A stretch of DNA of 64,000 bases. Source: Astragalus membranaceus (lineage: Eukaryota; Streptophyta; Magnoliopsida; Fabales; Fabaceae). Position 1 is the stretch's first letter, and the number at the start of each line of letters is the position of its first letter. The notes under the pieces were generated by a model. The model made no database searches and was not told where the DNA came from. It saw nothing but the letters and a program-made list of their open reading frames with translations. Location of the stretch: positions 12,559,192 to 12,623,191 of the forward strand of contig CM076854.1 in the NCBI GenBank assembly GCA_039519185.1, read 5' to 3'. Below, piece after piece: positions 25,700 through 36,738 of the stretch. Made by a program: the position numbers and the translations under genes.

Positions 25700-26530
25700 C
25701 TTGTTGTTGCATATTGTTCTGTACCTTGCTCCGGAGTCGGATTCCGGAGTTGCAGTTGGTAGTGTAGATGCTTGAAGTCCTCCTCTCCGAGCTGGAGGTC
25801 AAATCGGTGGTGGATACCTTGCAAACACTCTGATGTCAAAGTCAGCAATCAAAAGTGATGAGGAGGTACAAATGAGTGAAGCGTACCTAATTTTTGGGGG
25901 GTAGTGCCCTATTTATAGACCTGGGAAGGGGTCGCCTTTTACGAGGTCGATCCAGGCCGTTGATCTCGTGTCCACCTCTGTGTTTGATGTTTGGGCCAGA
26001 TCCAGTACAGGATTTGGGACATTCCTTAGACAGTTTGGGCTTGGCCCAGTCTGGAACAGTTTCCCACCAAGTCGAGGTTGGTTATAGTGGTGTGACCTCG
26101 GCTTGAGTTACTGCAGTTTAGTTTGAGTCGGAGGAATTGCAATCGTTGCCTCAGACTTTTGGCAGGTGACACGTGTCATATGTCTGCGTTGATTGAACCG
26201 AGGTGTCATGCCATTATGACTGCCTTGTTTTCAGTGTCAGAGTGTTAATTACATGGGAAGGCCTGTCTTTTTCTGCCTTCGTACTTGCTTGAATTCCTAT
26301 TTTTCTCCCAACCTGGTGCTCCAGCGAACCGACGTTGATCAGTTTTGAGTACGAACCAGTTCACCGACGAGCAGATGTTAGAGCGCATTTTCTCGACGTT
26401 GACGTTCATACTTCTGAGGCCAGTGTTCTTCATTTCTGCAGTGTTATTTTGTGTATTTTTGTTTTTCTGGGTTGACATACCCGTACTACCCCCACCTTAC
26501 CTCGAGAAGGAAGATGGTCCGAACCAACTT
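25700..26530 (-). repeat. LTR-like remnant, probably Ty3/gypsy
   Basis: On the - strand 'ctataaatagggcactacc' (near 25902-25920) looks like a core promoter followed by a transcribed LTR part ending in 'ctccggaatccgactccgg'. No second copy, primer site or TG…CA ends with duplications could be fixed. Open frames here show no family motif. Confidence 0.4.
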
Positions 26531-26619
26531 CAACCTTGTCGAAGCGGTGTTTCTTTTCATTACGCGCAATTCGTACCGACGGAATTTCCGACGGAATTTG
26601 CATGGAACACTACTAGAAA

Positions 26620-26870
26620 AGTTGATTTTAGAGAGGAATTTAAGAGAGGGACAAGTATCCCTCACTATTAGTGAGGGATTTAGCGACGAAAACAAAAAGG
26701 TAACTCTGATTTACGTTTGTGACGAATTTAGAGACGGAAAATATCTCTCTCTAAAAATTCCGTCACTAAATTCGTCACAAAATATCAAAAAGCCATTTAG
26801 AGACGGATATAGAGATGGAAAGGCATCCCTCACTAATAGTGAGGATGAACTACTCCGTCGCTAACCAAAA
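26620..26870 (+). repeat. Left subterminal repeats of the CACTA element
   Basis: Words such as 'ttagagacgg', 'ttagcgacg' and 'ccctcactattagtgaggg' recur in direct and inverted forms within 250 bp of the terminus. They match the words at the right end (32011-32370). Confidence 0.8.
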
Positions 26871-27277
26871 TAAATTTCTCAGCGCCTTTCAATTGCCTTT
26901 CAATTCGCTTCCCTCCTTTTCAATTCGCTAACTAAAAGACATTATTTTATTTTTGTATAATTCTTTACAAAAAAAAAACAACCAAAACTTGGTTCTCATC
27001 GTGAAAGACCAAAGCGTGAAAACCTGAGGGCAGAAGCTTCTTCGTTCCTCCTTCGCGTGAAACCCAGATTTCCTTCGCGTGAAAACCAGAGCTCGTTCGC
27101 GTGAAAACCAGAGGTTTCTCCACCACTCACCTCGACCACTCACCACAACCCTCTCCTCCACCACTCACCATTCACCAAAACCCTAAGAATCACCACACAC
27201 CAAAACCCTCTGAAATTGAAAGAATTTGTGGTCATAGTTTAGCTACTGTGTCTTCCACCCAGGTCATAGTTTAGCTA

Positions 27278-29894
27278 TTGAAGTCTCTGGAAGCGGTGGT
27301 TACCAAAATCCAACGGCTCTCGAGGACCTCCGGCAACATCACTCGTCTCCACAACATCTTAAAGAAGTCCGATGACTCACTTCGCTCCGAGTCAACTCGC
27401 TTGTTTCCTCTCCTTTCTCTCCTTGATCCTTCCGTTCACACTCTCGGTTTTCTCTATATCCTGTAATCGTTACTTTTCCTTCATTGCTTTTACCGAAATT
27501 TACTCCGAAATGAATAATATTATTCTTTAGAATCTTTTAGTTTCAATTATTATCAGGTTTTAGGGTATTTCTTGATGCTTAATTAAAACCCTAGGTTTTC
27601 TCTATATCCTGTAGTTGTTACTTTTCATTCATTGCTGCTATTGCAATTTACACCGAAATGAAAAATAGTAATTGTTAGAATCTCTTAGTTTTAATTATTC
27701 TCAGGTTTTAGGTATTTCTTGATGCTTAATTAAAACCTGGATTGTTTGTTTCGAATTTACGGTGGTGTTTTGTGTCTTGCTAGTGCTACATTGTATCTGC
27801 TTACTTGAAACGTGATGGTAGTTTATACAAAATCATTTCTATTCAAAATCACGTTTATCCAACTATGAATAGTGTGTATTAGCTTCTAATATATGTGCAT
27901 TTCTCAATTAAAATGGTTTATAATTTTTGATTTATAAAAAAGGTATTAGGAGTATATAGAGAAGTTAATTAATAAGGCTTCTGAAACATTGTGACAAAAA
28001 ATTCAATTTCAATTTATATAAGAAGAAATGATTTGAAGTGTTATTGAAATGATCTTTTGATATTTCTTTTTGCAAAAGTACTTGTGCTGAAATTTATCTA
28101 ACTTGTTTGTAATATCTTGTTATTGTGACTGTTCTGTTTGTTATTGAAATGCTGAATTTTTTGTCTCCTACATTTCTTATTTTTTTTTAAAATTGGAAGC
28201 ATATGTTTTTGGTCACAGAGATGCGTACATTGCTGCTGAAGTTTCGGAACAGCAACCTGAGACCGTAGTTCTGATCATTGCCAGATTTATTAGTTCTTGC
28301 AGCACCGAGCAAATTCGGTTGGCACCTGATAAATTTACTCGCTTTTTGTGGTATTCAAATCATGCTCATAGTTTCTTTACTGTCATTTTGTTTGTCTAAT
28401 TTTTTTTCTTGTTTTGGCCTGTTCTAGTTATATCTGTATGCAAGAGGTTGAAGGACCAAGTACTGCTGCTGGAAGCTCCCATACGTGGGGTGGCTCCTAT
28501 GCTCACTGCTCTTCGGAAGCTTCAACCCTCCAGTGAGCATTTGACTCCCCTGCATCCTGAGTTTCTTCAGCTTTGCTTGTTAGCAAAGTGCTACAAAACC
28601 GGTCTATCCATATTAGATGATGATGTTTTCCAAGTAGACAACCCACGGGACCTTTTTCTCTACTTTTATTATGGGTGCGCTTCTTTCTTCTTTTGCTTCT
28701 TTTTAATGTGCAAAGCTATTAAGTTTTTTTATAGATGAAATAGATACTAATATGATTTTAGATGAAACTTTGTGAGCTTGATATGCAAGAGCAATTTTTC
28801 AATTCAAAAATGAATTATGCAATGTCTTTATTATAAGAGAAGTTATTACTTAATCAGAATGACCTCAATTTTACATTAGTTGACAGGTGTTAATACATCC
28901 TTATTTTGAATATACGAATGAGGGCTACTTGAATATTACATGATCATTTAAAACAGTGCCATGTTTCCGTAACCCTTGTTGGTTAGTTAGTTAAGAGGGT
29001 TAGTTAGGGAGCGTGTTAAAATTAGTTATGCTGAATAGGGCACGTTTCCTATAAATAGTGGGCAGTGATTAGAGAAGAGGTTATCTTATCATTTGAGTAC
29101 ATTGTGGACTTGGGGCATTTGGGAGGTGCAGACCCTTGAAGCTCTGCAACATCATTATGTACTAAGGGGATTTTCCCTATATTCTAGTTCTAGCAATAAC
29201 AGCAGTTGATTTCTATCAGATCCAATTGTCATGGTTCGCTCTCATTTCATATAAAATTAGTTTTGACCAAGCCCAGTTACATGCTTTCGATGTGAAAAGC
29301 AATTCCGTAAGCCAATAGTCAGCATATGCATCGATTTCCATTGTGGTTTTCTGTTCTTCCTTTGATCTGCATCTTCTAGATTCCTTAGCTCCCTGCGAAT
29401 ACAATGTGTGGTTATTCAAATGGAATGGAATGTGAGAACTGAAGTTAGTTTCTTATCTTATATTTTGACCAAACTTAAATTGAAATGTGCATGGAGTAGA
29501 TTGATGGTATAATGTCTATTGAATACTCACTGAAATCTAGTCATTTTGGTTGTTTTGTCTCATGAATTCTTGGTGAGGAATCTGGACTACTGTGCCTTTG
29601 TCTGATTTTTGAGTTTTGACTTTTTAACAGAGGCATGATATGCATTGGACAGAAGCGCTTTCAGAAGGCAATGGACCTTCTGCATGATGTAAGTAACTAT
29701 GTACAACTGCAACTTGTATCTCTCATTCTTTTTTGACTTTTGTTCTAAATATCAACCTTTTGGTTCAGCAATGTTTATAGTAGCTTATGGGTTATATTTT
29801 CTAGGTTGTAACTGCTCCTATGTATACATTAAATGCAATAGCTGTTGAAGCTTACAAAAAGTACATATTGGTTTCTCTCATTCATCATAGACAG
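27278..29894 (+). pseudogene. CSN3: Captured 5' half of COP9 signalosome subunit 3 gene
   Basis: Five exon-like blocks match plant CSN3, a subunit of the COP9 signalosome that removes NEDD8/RUB from cullins: 27278-27462 (SLEAVVTKIQRLS, VHTLGFLYIL), 28195-28334 (IIARFISSCSTEQIRLAPDK), 28428-28674 (ISVCKRLKDQVLLLEAPIRG, LTPLHPEFLQLCLLAKCYKT), 29631-29688 (GMICIGQKRFQKAMDLLHD) and 29805-29894 (VVTAPMYTLNAIAVEAYKKY). Together they cover about half of the protein; the PCI-domain half is missing. Introns are kept, so capture was at DNA level. The start codon position reads TTG, the acceptor before 28195 is not AG, and the donor after 28334 is TT instead of GT. The product would not be normal CSN3. 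Confidence 0.87.
28960..29215 (+). repeat. Possible short solo LTR in a captured CSN3 intron
   Basis: 'ggttagttagttaagagggttagttaggg', a TATA-like 'cctataaatag' near 29049 and an end rich in 'ttctagcaataacagcag' resemble short plant copia LTRs. No clean duplications were found at the ends, so the assignment is tentative. Confidence 0.4.
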
Positions 29895-31836
29895 GTAAGC
29901 CTTTATATTCTTTCTTTCCTCTATGGATACATGGCTTAACAGAGGTATTAAATCAAAATTTTGCACTCATTCAATATTCTCACAAAAACTATTACGCAAA
30001 AAATGATACATTGTAAGTCTCTTTTCTTTAAAAAATTGCACTGCAAATGATTCCTCATGCATATATTTTGACCAATTTAGCCTTCCTACGTATTCTTCTT
30101 CTGTTGCTCATAGAAACTTGAAGATCTTATGTCAGGTATGACTTTAATTCAATCGGGATTTTAAAAAGCTAGGAAGCCTTTGAGCTTTTCTGAACAAAGT
30201 ATTTACATTGGTGTTCTTTTATAAGATATTTTAGCATGTTTCAGAATTATGCATTGCAAGGAGCCTATTAATTCCTTTTGACATCAAAGATTTCTTACAA
30301 ATAGGTGGAAAAAGATACATTAAAATAATAGAGAGAAATATTGGTATTGAAAAGTCATCCATTTCATTAGTTATTGTAGAACCCCTCTATTATAAACCTG
30401 TTGTGGCCTGACTCAATACCTCTAAAGTTCAAGCTTTCACCTCAATTTTGTGTAGGTTGTCTTGGATGCTCATAATGTTGTTTATCTTAGGTACAACGAT
30501 TAAGTTGAGCATATATAAGTCATGGAGATACCCAATACAAAAAAGGCTGTAAAGCATGCCAGTTTTTAAGCTACTATGTCTTTCAAACCCAACCATTCAG
30601 TCAAGTTATGTTCACATTTTTTCTTTGCATATTACGGCTTCCTGGTAAGTATGTCTATTTCTCTATTTGGTCACAATGTTCCCTGTTGATTTCCATGTGC
30701 TTCCATCATTTTTAAGGATGGTTTATAAGGTGTATTCTTAGGCAGAATTGCAGGAAATAATACACGTGATTCACAACATATCAGCTGCATACAATTCAAA
30801 TGAATGTGATTTCTCACCTTTTAGTTATTTATTGGATGATAAAACAAAATAAGTATTTGCAATACTCTCATTTTTCTTTTTTATCTTTAATTGGATTCAC
30901 TTCTAATAAATTATCTTGGAGTATTATTGTTGTGCCAGTTTATGACCAACTCCTCTACTTTCTGTTGTAAGGAAATGAATATTGGTTGGTTTATGGAAGG
31001 AAGAAGAATTGATAAACTTGATTGAGGCTACTATCTAATTTTACTTTATTCTACTACCTTTGCTTCTTCTGTTTGGCATATCTAATCTAAGATTCAGTTG
31101 TATCTGTTAGTGATTAGAAGCACTAACTTTGGTTACCAAAGTAAGCTTGGAGTTTTCTATTTAATGAAAACCAGTCCATTGCGATATAATTTGGCTACTT
31201 ATTATAGTCTTGAAAAAGAAGTGCAGGATTCTTTGCCGTTTTCTGTTCCCTCAAGTTCAAGTTCAGATGCAATGTTCTATTAAGTATGGTCAAAATATAA
31301 GAAAGTGAATCTGCATCACAATCTCTTAAATATGATGGTGATGATAATGTTGAAATTGCCTCTTTTACTGATGATGAAAGTGATGATACTCCTTCAAGTA
31401 CCTTGCAAACTATCAGATCTTCTTCAGATACTACAGGAGGTTTGCCCAACTCTAATTGAAAAAGTACTAAAAGTTATTTATCTTTTAATTGTGCTTAATG
31501 TAAAAGATCAAATTGTTGTCTTGTGTGCAAAGGGATTGCTTTCTACATTTTATGGTTATTGATTTGTTATGATTCACTACTAATTGATCATTTGACCTCA
31601 TGTTCTCTGTCACTCTAGTTACCTGGATTTTACTCAACAAAAAACCTCTATGATGCTTTAGTTTTGGTTATGGTATCTGATTGATTATTTTCCTCTTTAT
31701 TTTATCATGCATATATGCCTAACATGTGTATATCAGTGTGGTCGTTGTGTGTGGTTGTATGCTGCTAGAATTCATGTTTTGTTGGTCTTACTAATATTCA
31801 GGATATGGAATGCTTTTATCCTAAAACTTGAAATCT
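29895..31836. other. CACTA interior after the CSN3 part; one acidic open stretch
   Basis: No CSN3 exon is recognisable after 29894. A + strand frame ending at the stop near 31457-31459 is open for about 50 codons and rich in Asp and Ser (NVEIASFTDDESDDTPSS). It may be a piece of another captured gene, but I do not recognise it. The rest is AT-rich and intron-like. Confidence 0.4.
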
Positions 31837-31909
31837 GACTCCATGGCCCAATGGATAAGGCGCTGGTCTACGGAACCAGAGATTCTGGGTTCGATCCCCA
31901 GTGGAGTCG
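31837..31909 (+). tRNA. tRNA-Arg(ACG): tRNA-Arg (anticodon ACG)
   Basis: The acceptor stem GACTCCA pairs with TGGAGTC, with G as discriminator base. The D arm is GCCCAATGGATAAGGC; the anticodon stem CTGGT/ACCAG closes a loop CTACGGA whose centre is ACG; the T arm is CTGGGTTCGATCCCCAG. The gene has no intron and is followed at once by a run of six T, a Pol III terminator. All helices are perfect, so it could be functional. It lies inside the CACTA element, 540 bp from its right end. Confidence 0.95.
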
Positions 31910-32010
31910 TTTTTTATCACATTGAGAAACATGTAGGACTTTTAAGAAATTTGTATAACTTTCAAGTTTAATGAATTGGTGAAATTTTGTGTTTGTAGTA
32001 CTTTTAAGTT

Positions 32011-32374
32011 TAGTGACGGATTTTTCCCTCTCTATTAGAGAGGGAAAAATCCGTCACTAATAGCGACGGAAGATATCCCTCTCTATTAGTGACGAGCTGT
32101 ATCCCTCTCTATTAGAGACGGATTTTTCCCTCTCTATTAGAGACGGATTTTTCCCTCTCTATTAGAGACGGATTTTTCCCTCTCTATTAGAGACGGATTT
32201 TTCCCTCTCTATTAGAGACGGATTTTCGGAATCCCTCGCTAAATATTTAGTGACGCCGAATTTCGTTACGGATTTTGGTTCGTCACAAATTCCGTCTCTA
32301 AAATGATTAGAGACGGATTTTTGTTGTTTAGAGACGGATTTTGGACGTCTCTAATTTCCGTTTTTTTAGTAGTG
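32011..32374 (+). repeat. Right subterminal repeats of the CACTA element
   Basis: A 25-bp unit 'attagagacggatttttccc' plus 'tctct' is repeated about five times in tandem (32113-32225). It is preceded by an inverted pair (32015-32057) and followed by further 'agagacgga' words up to the terminus. Confidence 0.88.
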
Positions 32375-32609
32375 TATTTGCGAAGGATATTTCCGAGGGA
32401 TTTGCGACGGGTTTTTGCGACGGAGTTTCTGAGGGATTTGCGACAGAAACGTTTCCGAGGGAATTTTCCGTCGGAAATCATTTGCGAGGACCGTTTTTCC
32501 AACGGAATTTTGTCCGTTGTAAAATCCGTCGGAAACGTGAATTAGCGACCGATTTTCCTACTTTTCCGAGGGATTTTTCCCTCGGAAATCACCGAAATTC
32601 TTGTAGTGA
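32375..32609 (+). mobile_element. Right-end fragment of a second CACTA family
   Basis: It ends ATTCTTGTAGTG, the inverse of the CACTACAAGAA terminus found at 60832. It carries 'tccgaggga', 'gcgacgg' and 'gtcggaaa' words like those at 60870-61020. The similar words just left of 26608 ('ccgacggaatttgc') suggest that the first CACTA inserted into an element of this family. The left end of that outer element is not seen. Confidence 0.6.
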
Positions 32610-33043
32610 TTGTTATTGCTTTGCCACAAATAAGACTGTGATTGTGTGAAGTACTGTTTTGATCACAATGTTAAGGGTTTAGACTGTGATTGTGTCTAAG
32701 CTTAATCTAATGCTTAATTCAGGTGCTATAAACTCTATTTCTCTCAGTCTTTCATTTTGGTGTTAATGTCTTTTGTTTAAGTAAGTTGTAATTGATAGAA
32801 TTTTGGTGCATGAGCAGTACTATCCAAGAGCAAAAATAACCTATTAAGGTCATCCGATTAGCTTAAACTGTTTTCTGAATGGTAGTCATTTATATCGGCC
32901 CATTTAGTATCAATCAACAATGTCTTTTTTGAAATATTGCATTCATGTGCAAACATTTTCCTTTTTAATCTCTTAAAATGATTCAACATAGTAGCCTAAC
33001 CTTGTGTTGTTCTATTTATTTGGTTTCCGTTGAATTTTCAAAA
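32610..33043. other. AT-rich stretch, nothing recognised
   Basis: No gene, RNA or repeat family is apparent. It may be interior of the Helitron whose 3' end follows. Confidence 0.4.
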
Positions 33044-33072
33044 CCTGTGCATAGCACGGGCACCGGGACTAG
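33044..33072 (+). mobile_element. Helitron 3' terminus
   Basis: The hairpin CCTGTGC-ATA-GCACGGG (one G·T pair) is followed after eight bases by CTAG and then T. This is the standard Helitron end: a short hairpin, about 10 nt, CTRR, inserted between A and T. The matching TC 5' end was not located, so the size and content of the Helitron are unknown. Confidence 0.65.
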
Positions 33073-33317
33073 TTTGAATTATAGTCACATTTTTAAAAGG
33101 GGAAATAAATATTTGAAAGTTAACATGATTTTGCAAAATTAGTTAGAGGTCACCTTTTCCAAAAGGTTTTCATTGTGTGCTAATTTTCCCCTTTGCATAA
33201 CCGACTATCAATCCCAATATCTTCTTTTTCAAAACCAATTACCTTCGGAAAGTTGTTTTCCAATATTTCCCTTAATAATTAATATGTTGGTGGCGACTGC
33301 ATTGATCGCGAGGAATC

Positions 33318-33499
33318 TCTAAATTTTTTGATCGCTACAATTATGCAACTTTGTTGGTTAGCCTAGAAGGTCTAAAGGTCATGCTGCTCAAATTTTGAGG
33401 AAACAAGTTTTTAGTATACTTAGTGGATTTAGGGATCTCACATAAACAATTAAGTGCCCTATTTTCAATGAAAAAAACATCAAGAACGATCAAGATTGC
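33318..33499 (+). repeat. Direct repeat, copy 1 (copy 2 at 56416)
   Basis: This segment is almost identical to 56416-56602, apart from two or three substitutions and one 5-bp indel. It contains 'ggttagcctagaaggtctaa' and ends 'cgatcaagattgc'. I do not recognise it. The retrotransposon nest C/B/E starts right after copy 1. Confidence 0.85.
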
Positions 33500-33601
33500 A
33501 TTCAACAACAATTAACACCACAATGATGTCATTCAAGGTCTGACGGTTCATATTCAAGACATATATATGGATCACTACATTCAAATTGCGTCCTTTCCAA
33601 A

Positions 33602-34274
33602 TTAAAAATACGCAATTGGTAAAGTATGCAATGAGGATAGACTTCTGAAGTTTAGATGGCCATACCTTTGATGCCATAGTAGGCTATCTGATTCTGTCTC
33701 TGTAGTATTTAGGCATTCTGCATCTGCAACCTCAAGACTTGTCTTGAAGGTTCTATTCTTAGACAGTGGAGAGGTTAAGATCAGCTGCTCCTTAGTGTCA
33801 TAGAGTTTCAGTAGGTTTTCTTTGATAGTAATAGAGAAACCTTTCTCAATTAGCTGTCCCACACTCATTAGGTTATTTCTCATCTTGGGAATGTACCACA
33901 CATTCTCAATTAGTACTATCTTACCATCTGCTCTTTGGATGAGTATGTCACCCATCCCTTCTGCCATCATACTCTCATTATCAGCACATCTAATGGATGT
34001 TCTCTTGGTTGGATCAAAATTGATCAACCATTCTTTGATGTCTGTCATGTGATTTGAACATGCTGTGTCCAAGTACCATAAGTCAACTACTGTTTTTCCA
34101 TCACTTGTGGCAATCATGAATGCCACACATTCTGTCTTGTCATGGATTGTAGCCATGAAGGCTATTGGGTCAGAGTCTGATTCCTGAGCCACATTTGCCT
34201 CTTCTTCCTTATCCTCGTCTTTCTTGCCTTTAGACCAGCAGTCACTGGCATAATGACCATACTTCTCACAGTTC
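33602..34274 (-). pseudogene. Element C: zinc knuckle, protease and pre-integrase part
   Basis: On the - strand it reads CWNCEKYGHYASDC, a CX2CX4HX4C knuckle (its first Cys is split off by the insertion of B), then the copia protease core LDTACSNHM near 34050 and the pre-integrase motif LLWHQRYGHLNFRSL near 33650. The frame closes soon after, where the copy is truncated. It joins the gag at 47683 across element B. Confidence 0.85.
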
Positions 34275-34279
34275 CAGCA

Positions 34280-35446
34280 TGATAGGCCGCAAGTATACGG
34301 TTCTATCGCATAGTAAAAATATCGATCCACAAGGAGTTAAATGTGATGATTAGTTTTTAGTGATGATTAGCTGAAATGGAATGATTTAGTAAAAATTGGT
34401 TTGATTTAAATTGGAATAAGAAAAGCGCCCCAGGATTATGGTCAAATCACAATGACGGAAAATAACCCTTTAACTATCCTCTATCTTATTATTAAGTTTG
34501 TTTTTAAGGACAAGACATTCTTTTGGTGTAATTCAAGTTTCCTTTCGGAATACAAGAACGTGTCTCGAAACAATGATCAAGCCTATTCTCATGGTTGATC
34601 ATTGCCGAAACCCATTAAGCACCGCCTTATTGTCCCAAGGTTATCACCGCTATTCTCATGCTTTGATTGACCTTGTCTAATTTCATTTGTTCCAATATCA
34701 AGCTTCACCTTTCGGTCCTTCACTTGACATTTGAGTTATACAATTTGCTTGACGAAATTAGATTAAAACCCAAACTCAAATAAAATAGGTTTTAGTCTTG
34801 GAGTTATTTATGGACCCATCATTGGATTGTTTCCCATAATCCCAAGACTAAAGAAGTCTACTCACTCATGATCATAGTAGACAAAGGGGTAGAAGAGAAT
34901 GACATAATTTAAATGGCAGAATGTAAATAACAAGAAATCAAAGAAAGCTTATAAAAGACTGAAATATTAAAGAGCAATAGAATAAAAACCTTAAGAGAAA
35001 AACTTGCGAGAACTTAGATTAAACTTTGGAATGAAACTACAATGGTCCAGGCTCCCTACGAAGCTACATTGAGGCCCTTTTTATAGTCTAGGATCAGTAG
35101 ACAAAGCACTAAATTTGAATTACAATCCATAAAGATGAGAATGGGAAGAGTTTGTAACATCAGCACTAAATTCGAATTACAATCCATAAAGACGAAAATG
35201 GGAAGAGTTTGTAACATCTTTTGAATTCATGGATGATTTTTCCACTTTTATATTACTTGATTCTTTTCCCCATCCTATTGTCTTTTGATCCTTGCTCTTT
35301 AAACATCAAATTTTCTCATTTGCTCCATAATTAACCCTGAGAATAAAAACTAACAATAGGTAGTAAAATAGTTCTAAAAGAGAATCAAAACATCAAATAA
35401 ATTACTTAAAATAAATACTAAAAACACACTAAAATATGACTTATCA
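34280..35446 (-). repeat. Element B 3' LTR
   Basis: 1167 bp with TGATAGGCC…GACTTATCA ends. It aligns throughout with 44075-44654 plus 47086-47677, the right LTR without solo LTR D. Confidence 0.92.
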
Positions 35447-36738
35447 AACTCCCCCACGCTTGAATCTTTGCTTGTCCTCAAGCAGAACTATGAAACTCAC
35501 TGGGCCAATTTTTGGAAAAAATTCTGAATTCCTACAAAACTTCAAGTGGACCCGAGGTATATTTCTGCACTTCTCTGGTTTGAGACTTACTACATTGGGC
35601 TTTTGTGATTTAGGAGACAAGTTTTAGGTACTAGCACAATAGGAAGGATATCAATGTCAGCATAGAACTAGTTCCCTAGCATTCTTAAGCTTGGGTCTTC
35701 CATTCACTAGACCGGGTCTCAAATGAGGGTCTTTATACGTTGGGCATTCAAGCACTTTTCTTTTTTCTTTTGCTTTTTCTTTGATGCAGGCCAACCATTT
35801 TTAATTAACAATTTTTTTTTTCTGAACTTAAAGTGGTCAGCCTTTGATGCTCTTTTTTTTTATACCCCAACTCAGACGTTTTTCTCCAGTAACCTCGCAT
35901 CCGGTGAATGTCACCAAGAGAATTAAGTTTCTAGTTTCTTTTCTAAACCTCCTAATAGTACCAATAACCAAAAACAAATCTCAAGAGAGTGTGTGTGAAA
36001 ACCCAAAAAGCAGTAACAAACAAACATTTATTTTTACCAGTCAATCCACCTACATTAATATATGAATTTCAAAAAAAATTAATCCAAAAGAGGCCCTAAC
36101 CAAATAAAACATGCTTTCAAAACTCACAAAGATTTGAGAAAAGGGGAGATGATATTTATTCAAAAATAAACTAGACTAAAAATAACGAGAAAACAGTAAA
36201 GAAAAGGCAAGATACCCCCATGCTTGGACCAAACATTGTCCTCAATATAAAACAGAATAGAATATATGAGAGGGGTAAGAAAGCTCACATTGATTGCCAT
36301 TTTGTAGCTTTTCTTATTATTCCAGGAAAACAAAACATAGGTAAACCAGTGAGTTGCCTCCCACGCAGCGCTCGTTTATGGTCATTAGCTTGACCTTTGC
36401 CCTTTATAGACTTATTCCTGGGTCCCATTGCTTGAAGCATAAAGACCAAGTGACACATGAAGAATGAAAACATATTCCTGGATCCCATGGCTTGTAAAAT
36501 GGAAGTTGTATAAGCAATAAGATCTTATTTTCAATTCCCCCTAGATCAAATGTTATTTTCACAAAGGAAGGTGAAAAATAAGATAAAGGAGACAACATTG
36601 TAACATCCACACATGCATTTAAATTAATATACTTACCCAAGGGAGAAATTACAATTTCCTTTGTAATCTCCATTTTATGGTATATCTCTTATGAATCATC
36701 TTCTACTACCACTTTACCATTGTTTTGATCTACCTCAA
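35447..36738 (-). other. Element B internal non-coding region
   Basis: It starts with 'aactcccccacgcttgaa', the polypurine tract on the - strand. It contains 'gttgcctcccacgcagcgct', a phrase I associate with Athila-type non-autonomous elements. No coding frame with a recognisable motif. Confidence 0.7.

Larger units (their letters stand above)
26608..32374 (+). mobile_element. Non-autonomous CACTA (En/Spm-type) element carrying host sequences
   Basis: The left end CACTACTAGAAAA and the right end TTTTTTAGTAGTG are inverted repeats with one mismatch in 13. Both subterminal zones contain many 'agagacgga' and 'ccctctctatta' words (26620-26870 and 32011-32370), the usual transposase-binding architecture of CACTA elements. 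No TNPA/TNPD-like transposase frame is present. The interior holds part of a CSN3 gene (27278-29894) and a tRNA gene (31837-31909). The expected 3-bp target duplication is absent (GAA left, TAT right), so one edge may have recombined. Confidence 0.8.

Noticed and set aside
33318..33499. 3' LTR of copia element C
   Set aside because: No polypurine tract or TG/CA ends adjoin it, and its second copy at 56416 is not next to the C primer site.
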